From: Neorhizobium galegae
Lineage (GTDB): Bacteria; Pseudomonadota; Alphaproteobacteria; Rhizobiales; Rhizobiaceae
Direction: 5' to 3'
Assembly (NCBI RefSeq): GCF_017877135.1
Contig: NZ_JAGIPH010000001.1
Location: 558,001-622,000 of the forward strand
Length of the DNA stretch: 64,000 nt
The position numbers were made by a program, and so were the translations under genes. Each line of letters opens with the position of its first letter. Within the stretch, counting starts at the first letter, position 1. The notes below the pieces were generated by a model, which saw only the letters and a program-made list of their open reading frames with translations, was not told the origin of the DNA and made no database searches. Positions 1 to 9,802 of this stretch are shown here, in pieces.

Positions 1-335
1 TGGTGCGCCCGCCAGGCCGCCCGCGCGCCCTCCCCCATCTGGTCCAGACGGCTGTTGCCGATGCGCAAGACACCGCCATCCGGCCGGTCGATGCCGGCGA
101 GCAGATTGAGAAGGGTCGACTTGCCGGACCCGGACGGCCCCATGATGGCGACGAAATCACCTTCCGCTATGGCAAGGTCGAGGCCGGCAAAGATCGGGAT
201 CGCCTGCTGGCCGATCCGATAGGCCTTCCGCAGGTTTTCCAGCGCAATGTAGGGCGCGTCCGGCAGCGGTTCCGGCAGCGATTCCGGTACTGGCGACGCG
301 GGTAAGAGGGTATCGATGGTGTCCGGTTGGCTCAT
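1..335 (-). CDS. ABC exporter ATP-binding protein (LolD/MacB type), partial
   Basis: Only the first 111 residues lie in the window; the gene runs off the left edge. After a proline-rich N-terminal extension of about 28 residues comes a canonical ABC ATPase start with Walker A GPSGSGKST at residues 66-74 and a following LLNLLAGIDRPDGG segment, typical of the LolD/MacB/SalX exporter ATPases. Its ATG overlaps the stop of the upstream HlyD-like gene (ATGA), so the two are probably translationally coupled. By family knowledge it would energise a tripartite efflux or lipoprotein/peptide exporter with that adaptor and a permease beyond the edge. The substrate is unknown. Confidence 0.88.
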   Translation of the reverse strand, partial: MSQPDTIDTLLPASPVPESLPEPLPDAPYIALENLRKAYRIGQQAIPIFAGLDLAIAEGDFVAIMGPSGSGKSTLLNLLAGIDRPDGGVLRIGNSRLDQMGEGARAAWRAH

Positions 336-1411
336 GGCAGTCGGTCTCCGGTGTCGTTGAGGAAAAGGCGGATGCGCGCGGCCATGTTCGGCCGGATGCC
401 CGCGGGCGGATTGGAGAGGGAGAGGCGCAGCGACAGCGTGCCCTTCTCCGCCGAGGCGACGGGGGAAAGCCGGCGGACGGTGACGGCAAACGGCCGGTCT
501 GGAAATCCATCCAGCACCGCCTGCCCGGCAAGGCCCGGCACAAGGCCGGCAATCTGGCGTTCGGCCACATCGGCATCGATCACCAGATCCGTCATGTCGG
601 TGAGTGCAAGAAGGCTCTGGCTTTCGCGCACGCTGTCGGAGCGAGAGAGAACGCTATCGCCGACATGGGCATCGAGCCGGGTGACGGTGCCGGCAAAGGG
701 CGCGCGCACGGTAAGTGCATCGACCCGTTCCTGCGCGACCCGAATGGCGAGATCCGCGCTGTCGATCGACTGGCGCGCCTGCGCCAGGGCGTTTTCGGCC
801 TTCAGCATCGCCGTCTGCGCCTCTTCCAGCGCCTGGCGCGTGGCCGCATCGCGCAAGGCAAGATTTTTTGTGCGCGAGAGGGAGGTCGTTGTCTGGGAGA
901 GATCAAGAGCGGCGGCCTTTGCCTGCAGCTCTGCCTTTTGCCGGTCGAGAAGCGCCTGATCGAGCGTCGAGCGGGCAGTGGCATCGTCCAGCACGACGAG
1001 CACGTCACCGGCCGAGACGAGATCGCCTGTCGCCACCGCGACCCGGACGAGCTGCCCCTCGTATTTGGAAAACACCAGGGTTTTCTGCGGCGCGGTAACG
1101 AAACCGGACCCGGTGATTTCACGCGCGGCAGGCGGCATGGGCGCCACGGCTGCGGGTTTGTCCACCACCGGTGCCGGCGCCGGGACGGGATTGCGCAGGG
1201 GCAGGATAGGCGGCTGGAGGATCAGCACCAGGCCAGCCGCAGCACCGGCAAGCGCCATGGCCAGAGCAGCGAGAGAGAGGCGCCGGCCTGTGCGTGCCGG
1301 CGGCTCGGGTTTTGGTGAAACGGGCTCTTCAAAGAGAGACCGGAGTGCCGCATCGCGCGACACGTCGCGCGGCGGGACAAAGGGGTGCGGACTGCGATTT
1401 GGCGTGTTCAT
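332..1411 (-). CDS. HlyD-family periplasmic adaptor (membrane fusion protein)
   Basis: This 359-residue protein has a cytoplasmic N-terminus of about 44 residues, one membrane segment at about 45-68, a proline/alanine linker, a split biotinyl-lipoyl-like domain (around 110-140, resumed at about 240), a helical hairpin rich in Ala/Gln/Glu (about 150-215) and a beta-barrel C-terminus. This is the layout of adaptor subunits of MacAB-like or RND-like pumps. It is followed by an ABC ATPase with a 4-base overlap and preceded by an AraC-type regulator gene 58 bases upstream on the same strand. It would bridge the inner-membrane transporter to the periplasm or outer membrane. The cargo cannot be read from the sequence. 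Confidence 0.88.
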   Translation of the reverse strand: MNTPNRSPHPFVPPRDVSRDAALRSLFEEPVSPKPEPPARTGRRLSLAALAMALAGAAAGLVLILQPPILPLRNPVPAPAPVVDKPAAVAPMPPAAREITGSGFVTAPQKTLVFSKYEGQLVRVAVATGDLVSAGDVLVVLDDATARSTLDQALLDRQKAELQAKAAALDLSQTTTSLSRTKNLALRDAATRQALEEAQTAMLKAENALAQARQSIDSADLAIRVAQERVDALTVRAPFAGTVTRLDAHVGDSVLSRSDSVRESQSLLALTDMTDLVIDADVAERQIAGLVPGLAGQAVLDGFPDRPFAVTVRRLSPVASAEKGTLSLRLSLSNPPAGIRPNMAARIRLFLNDTGDRLP

Positions 1412-1469
1412 GCCGCAAGACTGACGGCATGGCAGCCACTGCGCGACCTGAAACGCGATGTGCTGCGTG

Positions 1470-2492
1470 CTAGATCGCGTTCAAGGACGCTCTCTTCGCC
1501 CGCCATTCGAGCGGCGTCGTGTCGGTCACGCGGCGGAATTCGCGGTTAAAATTGGATTTCGTCTGGAAGCCGACGGCAAACATGATCTCGGTCACCGGCC
1601 GGTCGCTCTCCTCCAGAAGCGCACAGGCTTCCGCAATCCGCTGCTCGTTGACATATTGCGAGACATTCTTGCCCGTCGCCCGGTTGATGGCCGCAGAAAT
1701 CTGCCGGGACGGAATGCCGGCCTTGCGTGCCAGCCGGTCGAGACTGAGATCGGCATCGCGATAGACGCGCTTGACGCGCATCAGGCTCTCGATTGCGGCA
1801 AGCGTCTGGCCATCCTCCGGCAGGGCGGCATCCGCCACAGGCTCTGCCTTTTCCACCGGTACGACGGGGGCGCCAGCGCTGGCTGCTGCGACAGAGAGGA
1901 TGGCAAGCAGCGCCAGATTGCCGACGGCCACCACCGGTCGCACATAGGCGCCCTGGGCCATGGCAAAATCGAGAAAGACCAGCGTATCGATGGTGGCGGA
2001 AAACAGGAGGGCAAAGGCTGCAAACAGAATGGCGCGATAGGCCCGCGCGCTGCCCTCGAACGGCGCAAGCTTCAGCGCATCCGCCCCCTTGCCCATCAGG
2101 AGAAGAATGGCCACCGCATAACCGACAAAGATCGCCACCAGCACAAGGTCGATCGGTTCGCGGCCGAACAGCAGCAGCACGACGATGATGAGCGCCGGAA
2201 GCGCATGCAGGAGAAGCCGGCGCGTGACCGGTGCCCGGCTTTGGCGCACCAGCCGCAGCACGCCCGCATAGGCAAGCGGCGGAACCATCGCCGCCCCGAC
2301 CGGCGCCAGATACATGACCGCCGTCACCCCATAGCCCCAGCGCAGGCCCGAGAGGATCGACTGGAAGACGCTCAGCAGAATGAGCGCCAGGAACGGCCCG
2401 TTGCGCACGCCCTCCTCGTCACGCCGGATGACGTGCACGAAGACGAGGGTGAGAAGAATGGCAACGACAAAGGGAAGCGGAATGAACGGCAT
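1470..2492 (-). CDS. Membrane-anchored AraC-family transcriptional regulator
   Basis: The first half (about residues 1-200) is a string of six or seven hydrophobic segments. A short Ala/Pro/Glu linker follows, and the last ~95 residues form an AraC/XylS double helix-turn-helix, with the second-helix signature VTEIMFAVGFQTKSNFNREF followed by P-x-x-W-R. It is therefore a one-component membrane sensor and DNA-binding protein. It lies just upstream of, and on the same strand as, the HlyD/ABC exporter genes, so it probably controls them, perhaps in response to the exported or toxic compound (inference). The ATG at 2492 was preferred; a GTG three codons upstream (2501) is also possible. Confidence 0.88.
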   Translation of the reverse strand: MPFIPLPFVVAILLTLVFVHVIRRDEEGVRNGPFLALILLSVFQSILSGLRWGYGVTAVMYLAPVGAAMVPPLAYAGVLRLVRQSRAPVTRRLLLHALPALIIVVLLLFGREPIDLVLVAIFVGYAVAILLLMGKGADALKLAPFEGSARAYRAILFAAFALLFSATIDTLVFLDFAMAQGAYVRPVVAVGNLALLAILSVAAASAGAPVVPVEKAEPVADAALPEDGQTLAAIESLMRVKRVYRDADLSLDRLARKAGIPSRQISAAINRATGKNVSQYVNEQRIAEACALLEESDRPVTEIMFAVGFQTKSNFNREFRRVTDTTPLEWRAKRASLNAI

Positions 2493-2870
2493 GAAGGACA
2501 CTGTGACAGATGCAATCTGCCCATCATGACCGCGAACCGAGCCGAAGGCGACCTCAAACGTGATCGAGAACTTTTAGGCGACGCTGTAAGCGATGTTGCA
2601 CATGGAGCGGGTCCCGGAAAAGCGCGAGCACCCCGCTGTTCCGCCCGGCTCCGCGCGGATGCAAAGCCGGGGACAACGCATGGTGGCCACTGGAGAAAAC
2701 GATACATGTCTGATATTTCAGTCAGGCTTTGCATGACCAATTTGTGCCATGAGGAAACAGCACACTGATCAAGCCCTTGACCATAAGCGGTTCTTTCAAT
2801 TGCTTCAGAATAAGACAGGCCGCGGATGACAGTCGTCGCGCCGGATCGCCCCTGTCGAGCTGAGCAAGCC
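2493..2870. other. Divergent intergenic region
   Basis: About 375 bases separate the divergent AraC-type regulator and diguanylate cyclase genes and should hold both promoters. I see no convincing coding frame and no clear operator palindrome. In-frame codons between 2826 and 2870 could belong to the diguanylate cyclase if it starts at the earlier ATG. Confidence 0.5.
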
Positions 2871-4040
2871 ATGGGCACGAGCAACATCATCGTTTACGTG
2901 CCGCCGGTCATTTTCGGGATGGTTGCGACCATTTTCTTCAACCTCTGGCGGGTCGGTATCGCCACCACCTGGCACTGGTCAGCCGGCTTTGGCCTGACGA
3001 CCGCCGGCTTTCTGCTGTCGACGTTTCCGGTCGCTCCGGCCTTCGATGCCTTCGTCTCGGGCGCGATCTTCATTGCCGCCGCCTATTGCTATTCAAGCGC
3101 CGTCCTCCTGCATTTTAAAGCGCCGCTGTGGCACCTTGAGCGCCGGCTGTTTTGCGCCGCCTATATGGTTCTCCTCGTCCACACCGTCTTCATCATGGAG
3201 AGCCTGCGCTACCAGCTGCTGCTGACCGATCTCGGCTTTGCATGCCTGGTGGCGCTAGCCCTCGTGGTCGCGGTGCCGCGCGCCGCGCGGGGTGTGGACC
3301 GGGTGCTTCTGGCCACGGTCGGCCTCTGCCTTGCCGACACACTTGTACGGGCGGTGGTGTTCTTCTTCTTTGTCGATGAGAGCGACGATCTGGCCGATTT
3401 CGTCAATTCCGCCTATAATCTCAGCGTCCACCTGACGACCATCACGATCTGCCTGACATTTCCCTTCGCAGCGCTGGCCGCCATCGGCTCGGCGGCCATC
3501 GAGCGGCACCGGGACGCGGCCGAACGCGACCCGCTGACCGGGCTTTTCAACCGGCGCGGCTTTGACGCGGCCATCGACCGGGCGTTTCTGCCCGGCCTTT
3601 CCGCCGGATCCGTGATTGTCTGCGACATCGATCACTTCAAGACGGTCAATGACAGCCACGGCCATGCGGCCGGCGACGAGGTCCTGGCGCAGGTGGGGCG
3701 GCAATTGCAGCAGGTGATTGGCGAAAACGGTATCACGGCACGGCTGGGCGGCGAGGAATTCGTGGCCTACCTGCCGGACCTTGCCCCGCCGGACGCCGCC
3801 CGTCTTGCCGAAACATTTCGGGCCGCCGTTGCGAGCCGGATCTGGCAGCTGCGCGGCACGCCGCGCACGATCACCGTCAGCCTCGGCATCGCGGCGATCC
3901 CTCCCAGCAGGCACACGCTGCAACCGGCCATCGATCACGCGGACGAAGCGCTCTACCGCGCCAAGACCACCGGCCGCAACCGCGTGGTGATCGCCGAGCC
4001 TGAAGACGCTCGTCAGGAGGGCAAGCTCGTGAGGCAGTGA
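2871..4040 (+). CDS. Membrane GGDEF-domain diguanylate cyclase
   Basis: The protein has an N-terminal membrane domain of six or seven hydrophobic segments (about residues 5-200) and a C-terminal GGDEF domain that starts near DPLTGLFNRRGF. The active-site loop is intact as GGEEF at residues 293-297, and the metal/substrate motif DIDHFKTVND is present, so it should make cyclic di-GMP from two GTP. The RxxD inhibitory site expected nine residues before the loop is replaced by GENG, so product inhibition is probably absent. An earlier in-frame ATG at 2826 would add 15 residues; neither start has a strong ribosome binding site. The signal sensed by the membrane domain is unknown. Confidence 0.9.
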   Translation: MGTSNIIVYVPPVIFGMVATIFFNLWRVGIATTWHWSAGFGLTTAGFLLSTFPVAPAFDAFVSGAIFIAAAYCYSSAVLLHFKAPLWHLERRLFCAAYMVLLVHTVFIMESLRYQLLLTDLGFACLVALALVVAVPRAARGVDRVLLATVGLCLADTLVRAVVFFFFVDESDDLADFVNSAYNLSVHLTTITICLTFPFAALAAIGSAAIERHRDAAERDPLTGLFNRRGFDAAIDRAFLPGLSAGSVIVCDIDHFKTVNDSHGHAAGDEVLAQVGRQLQQVIGENGITARLGGEEFVAYLPDLAPPDAARLAETFRAAVASRIWQLRGTPRTITVSLGIAAIPPSRHTLQPAIDHADEALYRAKTTGRNRVVIAEPEDARQEGKLVRQ

Positions 4041-4231
4041 TCCATGCGATGATGAAACCGGCAGCGGATGGGGCCACCCACCCCGCGCCGATTAACAGGG
4101 ACTGCTAATTGAGCAAGAAGGTTTGACCGGCCTCCGATCGTCGTGTAACTCCCTCTTGCCCAGAGGCTCCAGGCCCTCGATGAACTAATTCAGCATCTTG
4201 GCGTGTGCGCAAGATACGTGAGAGACATTCG

Positions 4232-5293
4232 ATGACTATTCTAGTGACTGGCGGCGCTGGCTTCATTGGCAGCAATTTCGTGCTCGACTGGCTTGCCGAG
4301 AGTGACGAACCGATCGTCAACGTCGACAAGTTGACCTATGCCGGTAATCTCGACAACCTGACTGCGCTGAATGGCGATGCCCGCCACATCTTCGTCAAGG
4401 CCGATATCGGCGACGTGACGGTGATCTCCAAACTTCTCGCCGACCACAGACCGCGCGCCATCGTGAATTTCGCCGCCGAATCCCATGTCGATCGATCGAT
4501 CCATGGACCCGCCGAATTCATTCAGACGAATGTGGTCTCGACGTTTAGCCTGCTGGAGGAAGCGCGTCGCTATTGGGGCGAGCTGCCGGACGGGGAAAAG
4601 CACGCCTTCCGCTTCCTGCACGTCTCGACCGATGAGGTGTACGGCTCGCTGGAGAAGACCGATCCGGCCTTCCGCGAAGGCGACCAGTACAAGCCGAACA
4701 GCCCCTATTCCGCCAGCAAGGCCGCCTCCGACCATCTTGTCCGGTGCTACCATCACACCTATGGCCTGCCGGTGCTCACCACCAATTGCTCCAACAATTA
4801 CGGGCCGTTCCATTTTCCGGAAAAGCTCATCCCGCTTTGCATCCTCAACGCGCTGTCGCTGAAACCGCTGCCGATCTATGGCGATGGCCAGCAGATCCGC
4901 GACTGGCTCTATGTGAAGGATCATTGCGCCGCCATCCGGCGGGTTCTCGAGGCGGGAAAACTTGGCGAAACCTACAATGTCGGTGGCTGGAACGAGATGG
5001 CCAATCTGGATGTGGTCGGTACGCTCTGCGCCATCCTCGATGAGCTGCAGCCACGCGCCGACGGGCTTTCCTATGCAAGCCAGATCACCTTCGTGAAGGA
5101 CCGTCCCGGTCACGACCGACGCTATGCAATCGACGCGACCAAGCTGGAAAGGGAACTCGGATGGAAGCCGGTCGAGACCTTCGAGACGGGCATCCGCAAG
5201 ACAGTCGAGTGGTATCTGGCGAACCAGGACTGGGTGGCGAACGTGACGAGCGGAGCCTACCAGAACTGGCTCGGCAAACAGTATAGTCACTGA
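4232..5293 (+). CDS. rfbB: dTDP-glucose 4,6-dehydratase
   Basis: RmlB converts dTDP-glucose to dTDP-4-keto-6-deoxyglucose, the second step to dTDP-L-rhamnose. The 353-residue protein begins with the NAD-binding motif [11 protein letters not shown], has the STDEVYGS segment that carries the catalytic Thr-Asp-Glu, and Y159-x3-K in YSASK. The start at 4232 places the Rossmann motif at the N-terminus and follows GAGAGA. It opens a rmlB-D-A-C block in which rmlD follows after three bases. The ~190 bases upstream should hold the operon promoter. Confidence 0.97.
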   Translation: MTILVTGGAGFIGSNFVLDWLAESDEPIVNVDKLTYAGNLDNLTALNGDARHIFVKADIGDVTVISKLLADHRPRAIVNFAAESHVDRSIHGPAEFIQTNVVSTFSLLEEARRYWGELPDGEKHAFRFLHVSTDEVYGSLEKTDPAFREGDQYKPNSPYSASKAASDHLVRCYHHTYGLPVLTTNCSNNYGPFHFPEKLIPLCILNALSLKPLPIYGDGQQIRDWLYVKDHCAAIRRVLEAGKLGETYNVGGWNEMANLDVVGTLCAILDELQPRADGLSYASQITFVKDRPGHDRRYAIDATKLERELGWKPVETFETGIRKTVEWYLANQDWVANVTSGAYQNWLGKQYSH

Positions 5294-5296
5294 CCG

Positions 5297-6181
5297 ATGC
5301 GGCTGCTGTTAACGGGCAAGAACGGTCAAGTCGGGTTTGAGCTGCAGCGGGCGCTTGCGCCGCTTGGCGAGGTGATCGCGGTGGACCGCAGTGTCTGCAA
5401 CCTTGCAGACCACGACGAGGTTCGCGCGCTCATCCGGCGGGTGAAGCCCGATGTGATCGTCAATCCGGCCGCCTATACGGCCGTCGACAAGGCCGAGACC
5501 GAAGAGGAGCTGGCGTTTTCCGTCAATGCGACGGCCCCCGGCGTGATCGGCGCAGAAGCTGCAGCGCTTGGCGCGCTCGTCGTGCATTATTCCACCGATT
5601 ACGTGTTCGATGGGATGCAAGAGGGTTTCTACAGCGAAGCCGATGCGCCGAACCCGCAAGGCGTCTATGGGCGCAGCAAGCTTGCCGGCGAGCAAGCGCT
5701 GAAGGACAGCGGTGCGCGGCATCTGATCTTCCGCACATCCTGGGTTGCCGGGGCTCATGGCGGCAATTTTGCAAAAACCATGCTGCGGCTTGCCGCAGAG
5801 CGTGAAGACCTGAAGGTCGTTGCAGACCAGGTCGGCGCACCGACATCCGCCGCCCTGATTGCCGATGCGACGGCGCATGCCATACGCGACGCCCTGGCCG
5901 CAGAACACGCCGTTCTCGATGGCGTTTATCATCTCGTTGCAGGCGGCGAAACGACATGGCATGCCTATGCCTGTCATGTGATTGAGACGGCGCGGCGCGC
6001 GGGAAAGACGATCCGCGTTGCGCCCAATGCCATTCTTCCCATTCCGACGGCGGATTATCCGACACCGGCGAAACGGCCTGCCAATTCCAGGCTCGACACA
6101 CAAAAGTTTAAAGCGACATTCGGCCTTGAACTGCCGCACTGGCAGGCCGGTATCGACCATGTTCTCCAGCAGATGTTTTGA
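5297..6181 (+). CDS. rfbD: dTDP-4-dehydrorhamnose reductase
   Basis: RmlD carries out the last reduction to dTDP-L-rhamnose. The 294-residue protein has the N-terminal motif [12 protein letters not shown], the [10 protein letters not shown] segment and the YGRSK active-site Tyr-Lys pair typical of the family. It starts three bases after rmlB and is followed by rmlA four bases after its stop, so all four rml genes are almost certainly one transcript. Confidence 0.97.
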   Translation: MRLLLTGKNGQVGFELQRALAPLGEVIAVDRSVCNLADHDEVRALIRRVKPDVIVNPAAYTAVDKAETEEELAFSVNATAPGVIGAEAAALGALVVHYSTDYVFDGMQEGFYSEADAPNPQGVYGRSKLAGEQALKDSGARHLIFRTSWVAGAHGGNFAKTMLRLAAEREDLKVVADQVGAPTSAALIADATAHAIRDALAAEHAVLDGVYHLVAGGETTWHAYACHVIETARRAGKTIRVAPNAILPIPTADYPTPAKRPANSRLDTQKFKATFGLELPHWQAGIDHVLQQMF

Positions 6182-6185
6182 GGCA

Positions 6186-7070
6186 ATGACGACACGCAAG
6201 GGTATCATACTGGCCGGTGGATCCGGCACACGTCTTCATCCGGCGACGCTTGCCGTCTCCAAGCAGCTGCTGCCGGTCTATGACAAGCCGATGATCTACT
6301 ATCCGCTGACCACCCTGATGCTGGCGGGCATCCGCGATATCCTGATCATCTCGACGCCGCAGGACACGCCCCGCTTCGAGGCCCTGCTGGGTGACGGCAG
6401 CCAATGGGGTCTGAACCTCAGCTATTGCGTGCAGCCAAGTCCCGACGGGCTGGCGCAAGCCTTCATCCTCGGCCGCGATTTTGTCGGGAAATACCCGTCT
6501 GCCCTCGTTCTGGGCGACAATATCTTCTACGGCCATGATTTCCAGAAGCTGCTGAAGAATGCGGCGGGAAAGCCCGATGGCGCAACCGTCTTCGCCTATC
6601 ACGTCACCGATCCGGAGCGCTATGGCGTAGTGGATTTCGACAGCAACAAGAAGGCGCTGTCGATCGAGGAAAAACCCTTGAAGCCGAAGTCGAACTACGC
6701 GGTGACGGGCCTTTATTTCTACGACAGCCAGGTCTGCGACATCGCCGCCGACATCAAGCCCTCCGCACGCGGCGAGCTGGAGATCACCGATGTCAACAGC
6801 TGCTATCTGAAACAGGGGCAGCTGGACGTCGAGATCATGGGTCGCGGCTATGCCTGGCTCGATACCGGCACGCATGATTCCCTCCTGGAAGCGGGACACT
6901 ATATCGCCACGATCGAAAAGCGGCAGGGCTTGCGGGTCGCCTGCCCGGAAGAGGTCGCCTACCGGGCGGGCTGGATCGACGCGGGCCAGCTGGAAGCGCT
7001 GGCAGCCCCCCTGAAGAAGAGCGGCTACGGCACCTATCTGATGAACCTTCTGAAGGACGAGGTGTTCTGA
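6186..7070 (+). CDS. rfbA: Glucose-1-phosphate thymidylyltransferase
   Basis: RmlA joins glucose-1-phosphate and dTTP to give dTDP-glucose, the first step of the rhamnose pathway. The 294-residue protein starts with the nucleotidyltransferase signature [11 protein letters not shown] followed by [16 protein letters not shown], both hallmarks of RmlA. A longer frame reaches back into rmlD, but the start at 6186 matches the family N-terminus. The stop overlaps the rmlC start (TGATG). Confidence 0.97.
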   Translation: MTTRKGIILAGGSGTRLHPATLAVSKQLLPVYDKPMIYYPLTTLMLAGIRDILIISTPQDTPRFEALLGDGSQWGLNLSYCVQPSPDGLAQAFILGRDFVGKYPSALVLGDNIFYGHDFQKLLKNAAGKPDGATVFAYHVTDPERYGVVDFDSNKKALSIEEKPLKPKSNYAVTGLYFYDSQVCDIAADIKPSARGELEITDVNSCYLKQGQLDVEIMGRGYAWLDTGTHDSLLEAGHYIATIEKRQGLRVACPEEVAYRAGWIDAGQLEALAAPLKKSGYGTYLMNLLKDEVF

Positions 7071-7615
7071 TGCAGGCCGTTCCCACCAGCATTCCCGATG
7101 TCCTCATCCTCGAGCCGAAAGTGTTCGGCGATGATCGCGGCTATTTCTTCGAGAGCTTCAACGCGCGCGCGTTCCAGGAGGCAACGGGTCTTCAGCGGGA
7201 ATTTGTCCAGGACAACCATTCCAGGTCCTTGCGCCATGTCCTGCGCGGGCTGCATTACCAGATCCGGCAGCCACAGGGAAAGCTGGTGCGGGTCGTGGAG
7301 GGCGAGGTCTTCGACGTTGCCGTCGATATTCGCCGGTCGTCTCCGACCTTCGGCCGCTGGGTCGGCGTACATCTGAGCGCGGAGAACAAGAAGCAGCTCT
7401 GGGTGCCGGAGGGATTTGCGCACGGCTTTGTCGTCCTCAGCGAAGCGGCGCAATTTCTCTACAAGACGACCGACTACTACGCGCCTGAGCACGAGCGCAG
7501 TATCGTATGGAATGATAAGAGCCTTGCCATCGACTGGCCGTTCGAGGGCGAGCCGAAGCTTGCGGCAAAGGACGCCGCTGCACCGACGCTTGAGACGGCG
7601 GAGCTGTTTGACTGA
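7070..7615 (+). CDS. rfbC: dTDP-4-dehydrorhamnose 3,5-epimerase
   Basis: RmlC epimerises C3 and C5 of dTDP-4-keto-6-deoxyglucose. The 181-residue length and the cupin-like core with RGLHYQ (catalytic His), the KLVRVVEGEVFDVAVDIR strand and the VPEGFAHGF segment are standard. The start overlaps the rmlA stop and the stop overlaps the next start (TGATG), which suggests translational coupling. Confidence 0.97.
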   Translation: MQAVPTSIPDVLILEPKVFGDDRGYFFESFNARAFQEATGLQREFVQDNHSRSLRHVLRGLHYQIRQPQGKLVRVVEGEVFDVAVDIRRSSPTFGRWVGVHLSAENKKQLWVPEGFAHGFVVLSEAAQFLYKTTDYYAPEHERSIVWNDKSLAIDWPFEGEPKLAAKDAAAPTLETAELFD

Positions 7616-8433
7616 TGCAGGCCTTTCCCGCCACCCTTCGCGAAATGGCAGCCAGTCAATGGCGGCACCGCGGCCTTCTCAAGGCTTCCATCAGGCGCGA
7701 GGTGCTGGGTCGCTATCGGGGATCGTTTCTTGGCGTGTTCTGGTCCTTTTTCAATCCCTTGCTGATGCTGAGCGTCTATACCTTCGTGTTCAGCTCGGTG
7801 CTGAAGGCGAAATGGGGAACGGGCGGCGGTTCGAAGGCAGAATTCGCGCTGGTGCTGTTTGCCGGGCTGATGACCTTCAATCTCTTCGCCGAGACGATCA
7901 ATCGTGCCTCCGGCCTCATCGTCGGCAATCCGAACTACGTGAAGAAAGTGGTCTTTCCGCTGGAAATTCTTCCCACCGTCGTCCTCGGATCGGCGCTCTT
8001 CCACCTCATCGTCAGCCTGTCGGTCTGGTTTCTGGCCTATCTCGTCTTTTACGGCCTTCCGCCGGCAACGGTGGTCTTCTTTCCGCTTGTACTGCTGCCG
8101 CTGTGCATATTCACGCTGGGCATCAGCTGGATCCTGGCCTCGCTCGGGGTCTATCTGCGCGATGTCTCCCAGTTCATTGGCGTGGCAACGACCGCCCTGA
8201 TGTTCCTGTCGCCCGTCTTCTATCCGGCAAGCGCCCTGCCGGACGACATGCGCATCTTTCTCTATCTCAACCCCCTGACACCGGCGATCGAGCTGTCGCG
8301 CGATGTCCTGTTCTGGGGAAAGGCGCCCGATTTTCCGCTCCTTGGCCTTTATGGCCTCGCCTCCCTTGCGGTGGCATGGGTCGGCTTTGCCTGGTTCCAG
8401 GCGACGCGCAAGGGGTTTGCCGATGTCCTCTGA
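7615..8433 (+). CDS. wzm: O-antigen ABC exporter permease (Wzm type)
   Basis: This 272-residue ABC-2 family membrane protein has about six hydrophobic segments. Its N-terminal amphipathic stretch contains IRREVLGRYRGSFLGVFWSF, characteristic of polysaccharide export permeases (Wzm, KpsM, TagG). It is followed by the cognate ATPase with an 11-base overlap. By family knowledge it forms the channel that flips completed undecaprenyl-linked O-polysaccharide to the periplasmic face. No Wzx or Wzy pair is present in the cluster, so ABC-dependent O-antigen assembly is the natural reading. Confidence 0.93.
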   Translation: MQAFPATLREMAASQWRHRGLLKASIRREVLGRYRGSFLGVFWSFFNPLLMLSVYTFVFSSVLKAKWGTGGGSKAEFALVLFAGLMTFNLFAETINRASGLIVGNPNYVKKVVFPLEILPTVVLGSALFHLIVSLSVWFLAYLVFYGLPPATVVFFPLVLLPLCIFTLGISWILASLGVYLRDVSQFIGVATTALMFLSPVFYPASALPDDMRIFLYLNPLTPAIELSRDVLFWGKAPDFPLLGLYGLASLAVAWVGFAWFQATRKGFADVL

Positions 8434-9802
8434 GGTGGCGATCAAGGTCGAAAACGTCAGCAAGTGCTATCAGATCTACGACACACCGCGCGCCCGCCTG
8501 AAGCAGTTCGTGCTGCCGCGCCTGCGCCACGCCATCGGCCTGTCGCGACCGCAATATTTCAGGGAATTCTGGGCGCTGCGCGATGTCTCCTTCGAGGTGA
8601 AGAAGGGCGAGACCGTCGGCATCATCGGCCGCAACGGCAGCGGCAAATCGACCCTGCTGCAGATGATCTGCGGCACCCTCAACCCGACCTCCGGCAGCAT
8701 CAAGGCGCACGGCCGCATCTCCGCCCTGCTGGAACTGGGCTCGGGCTTCAACCCCGAATTTACCGGCCGTGAAAACGTCTACATGAACGCCGCGATCCTC
8801 GGCGTTAACAAGGACGAGATCGACGCGCGCTTCGACGACATCGCCGCATTTGCCGATATCGGGGACTTCATCGAACAGCCGGTCAAGAGCTACTCAAGCG
8901 GCATGATGGTGCGGCTGGCCTTTGCGGTGGCCATCAATGTAGAGCCGGAAATCCTGATCGTGGACGAGGCCTTGTCCGTGGGTGACGAGCTCTTCCAGCG
9001 CAAGTGCTTTTCGAGGATCGAGGCCCTTCGTGCGAAGGGTGCAACGGTCTTCTTCGTCTCGCATTCGGCATCGCAGATCGTGGAACTCTGCGACCGGGCA
9101 ATCATGCTGGATGGCGGCGAGATCATCGCCTCTGGAGAACCCAAGCAGATCGTGTCCAGCTATCAGAAGCTGCTCTATGCGCCCGCGCATCTGCGGGACG
9201 ACGTTCGCAATCGGTTGGTGGCGGGTTTGCTGATCGAGCCTGGCAAAGCTTCAGAAAGCAGTGAAGGCATTGCCACCGAACCGCGCGAGGCAGAGTTCGA
9301 TGACGGATTTGATCCCAACTTCCTTCCGCAAAGCACCATCGAGTTCGAGCCCCGTGGCGCGCGGATAGGAGATCTCGCACTCCTGACGGGCGATGATCGT
9401 CGGGTCAATCTGCTGAAAAGGCGGGGAAGATACAGGCTCAGATACGAGGTCAGCGTCGACCGAGTTATCACAAATGTCCGATTTGGCATGCTCATCAAGA
9501 CGGGCAGCGGCATTCCCTTGGGCGGCTTCATGTCGGCCCCAACACTGGCGGATGCCATTCCTCTGGTGGAGCCTGGAACTCGCTTCATGGTCGAATATTC
9601 CTTCACCTGCCACCTGAATCCCGGAGTATACTTCATGAACGCGGGTGTCTTCGGCTGTGACGGTGCCGACGATGGTGACGGCGATGCAGTGCTGCATCGC
9701 AAAGCCGACGCGCTCGTTTTTCGCGTTTTGCCTCTTGAACGAAACTGCTCAACCGAGATCGTCGATTTCGACTTCCAATGCGTGGCGAATGTAAATGCCT
9801 GA
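8423..9802 (+). CDS. wzt: O-antigen ABC exporter ATPase with Wzt C-terminal domain
   Basis: The 459-residue protein has an ABC ATPase domain in the first ~250 residues with Walker A GRNGSGKST at 69-77, signature SYSSGM and Walker B ILIVDEALS. A ~170-residue beta-rich C-terminal extension (about 290-455) matches the Wzt carbohydrate-binding domain, which recognises the non-reducing end of the O-chain and couples chain termination to export. A longer frame extends upstream, but the start at 8423 gives the family N-terminus. The last 8 bases overlap the giant transferase gene. The C-terminal third looks less GC-rich than the ATPase part. Confidence 0.93.
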   Translation: MSSEVAIKVENVSKCYQIYDTPRARLKQFVLPRLRHAIGLSRPQYFREFWALRDVSFEVKKGETVGIIGRNGSGKSTLLQMICGTLNPTSGSIKAHGRISALLELGSGFNPEFTGRENVYMNAAILGVNKDEIDARFDDIAAFADIGDFIEQPVKSYSSGMMVRLAFAVAINVEPEILIVDEALSVGDELFQRKCFSRIEALRAKGATVFFVSHSASQIVELCDRAIMLDGGEIIASGEPKQIVSSYQKLLYAPAHLRDDVRNRLVAGLLIEPGKASESSEGIATEPREAEFDDGFDPNFLPQSTIEFEPRGARIGDLALLTGDDRRVNLLKRRGRYRLRYEVSVDRVITNVRFGMLIKTGSGIPLGGFMSAPTLADAIPLVEPGTRFMVEYSFTCHLNPGVYFMNAGVFGCDGADDGDGDAVLHRKADALVFRVLPLERNCSTEIVDFDFQCVANVNA

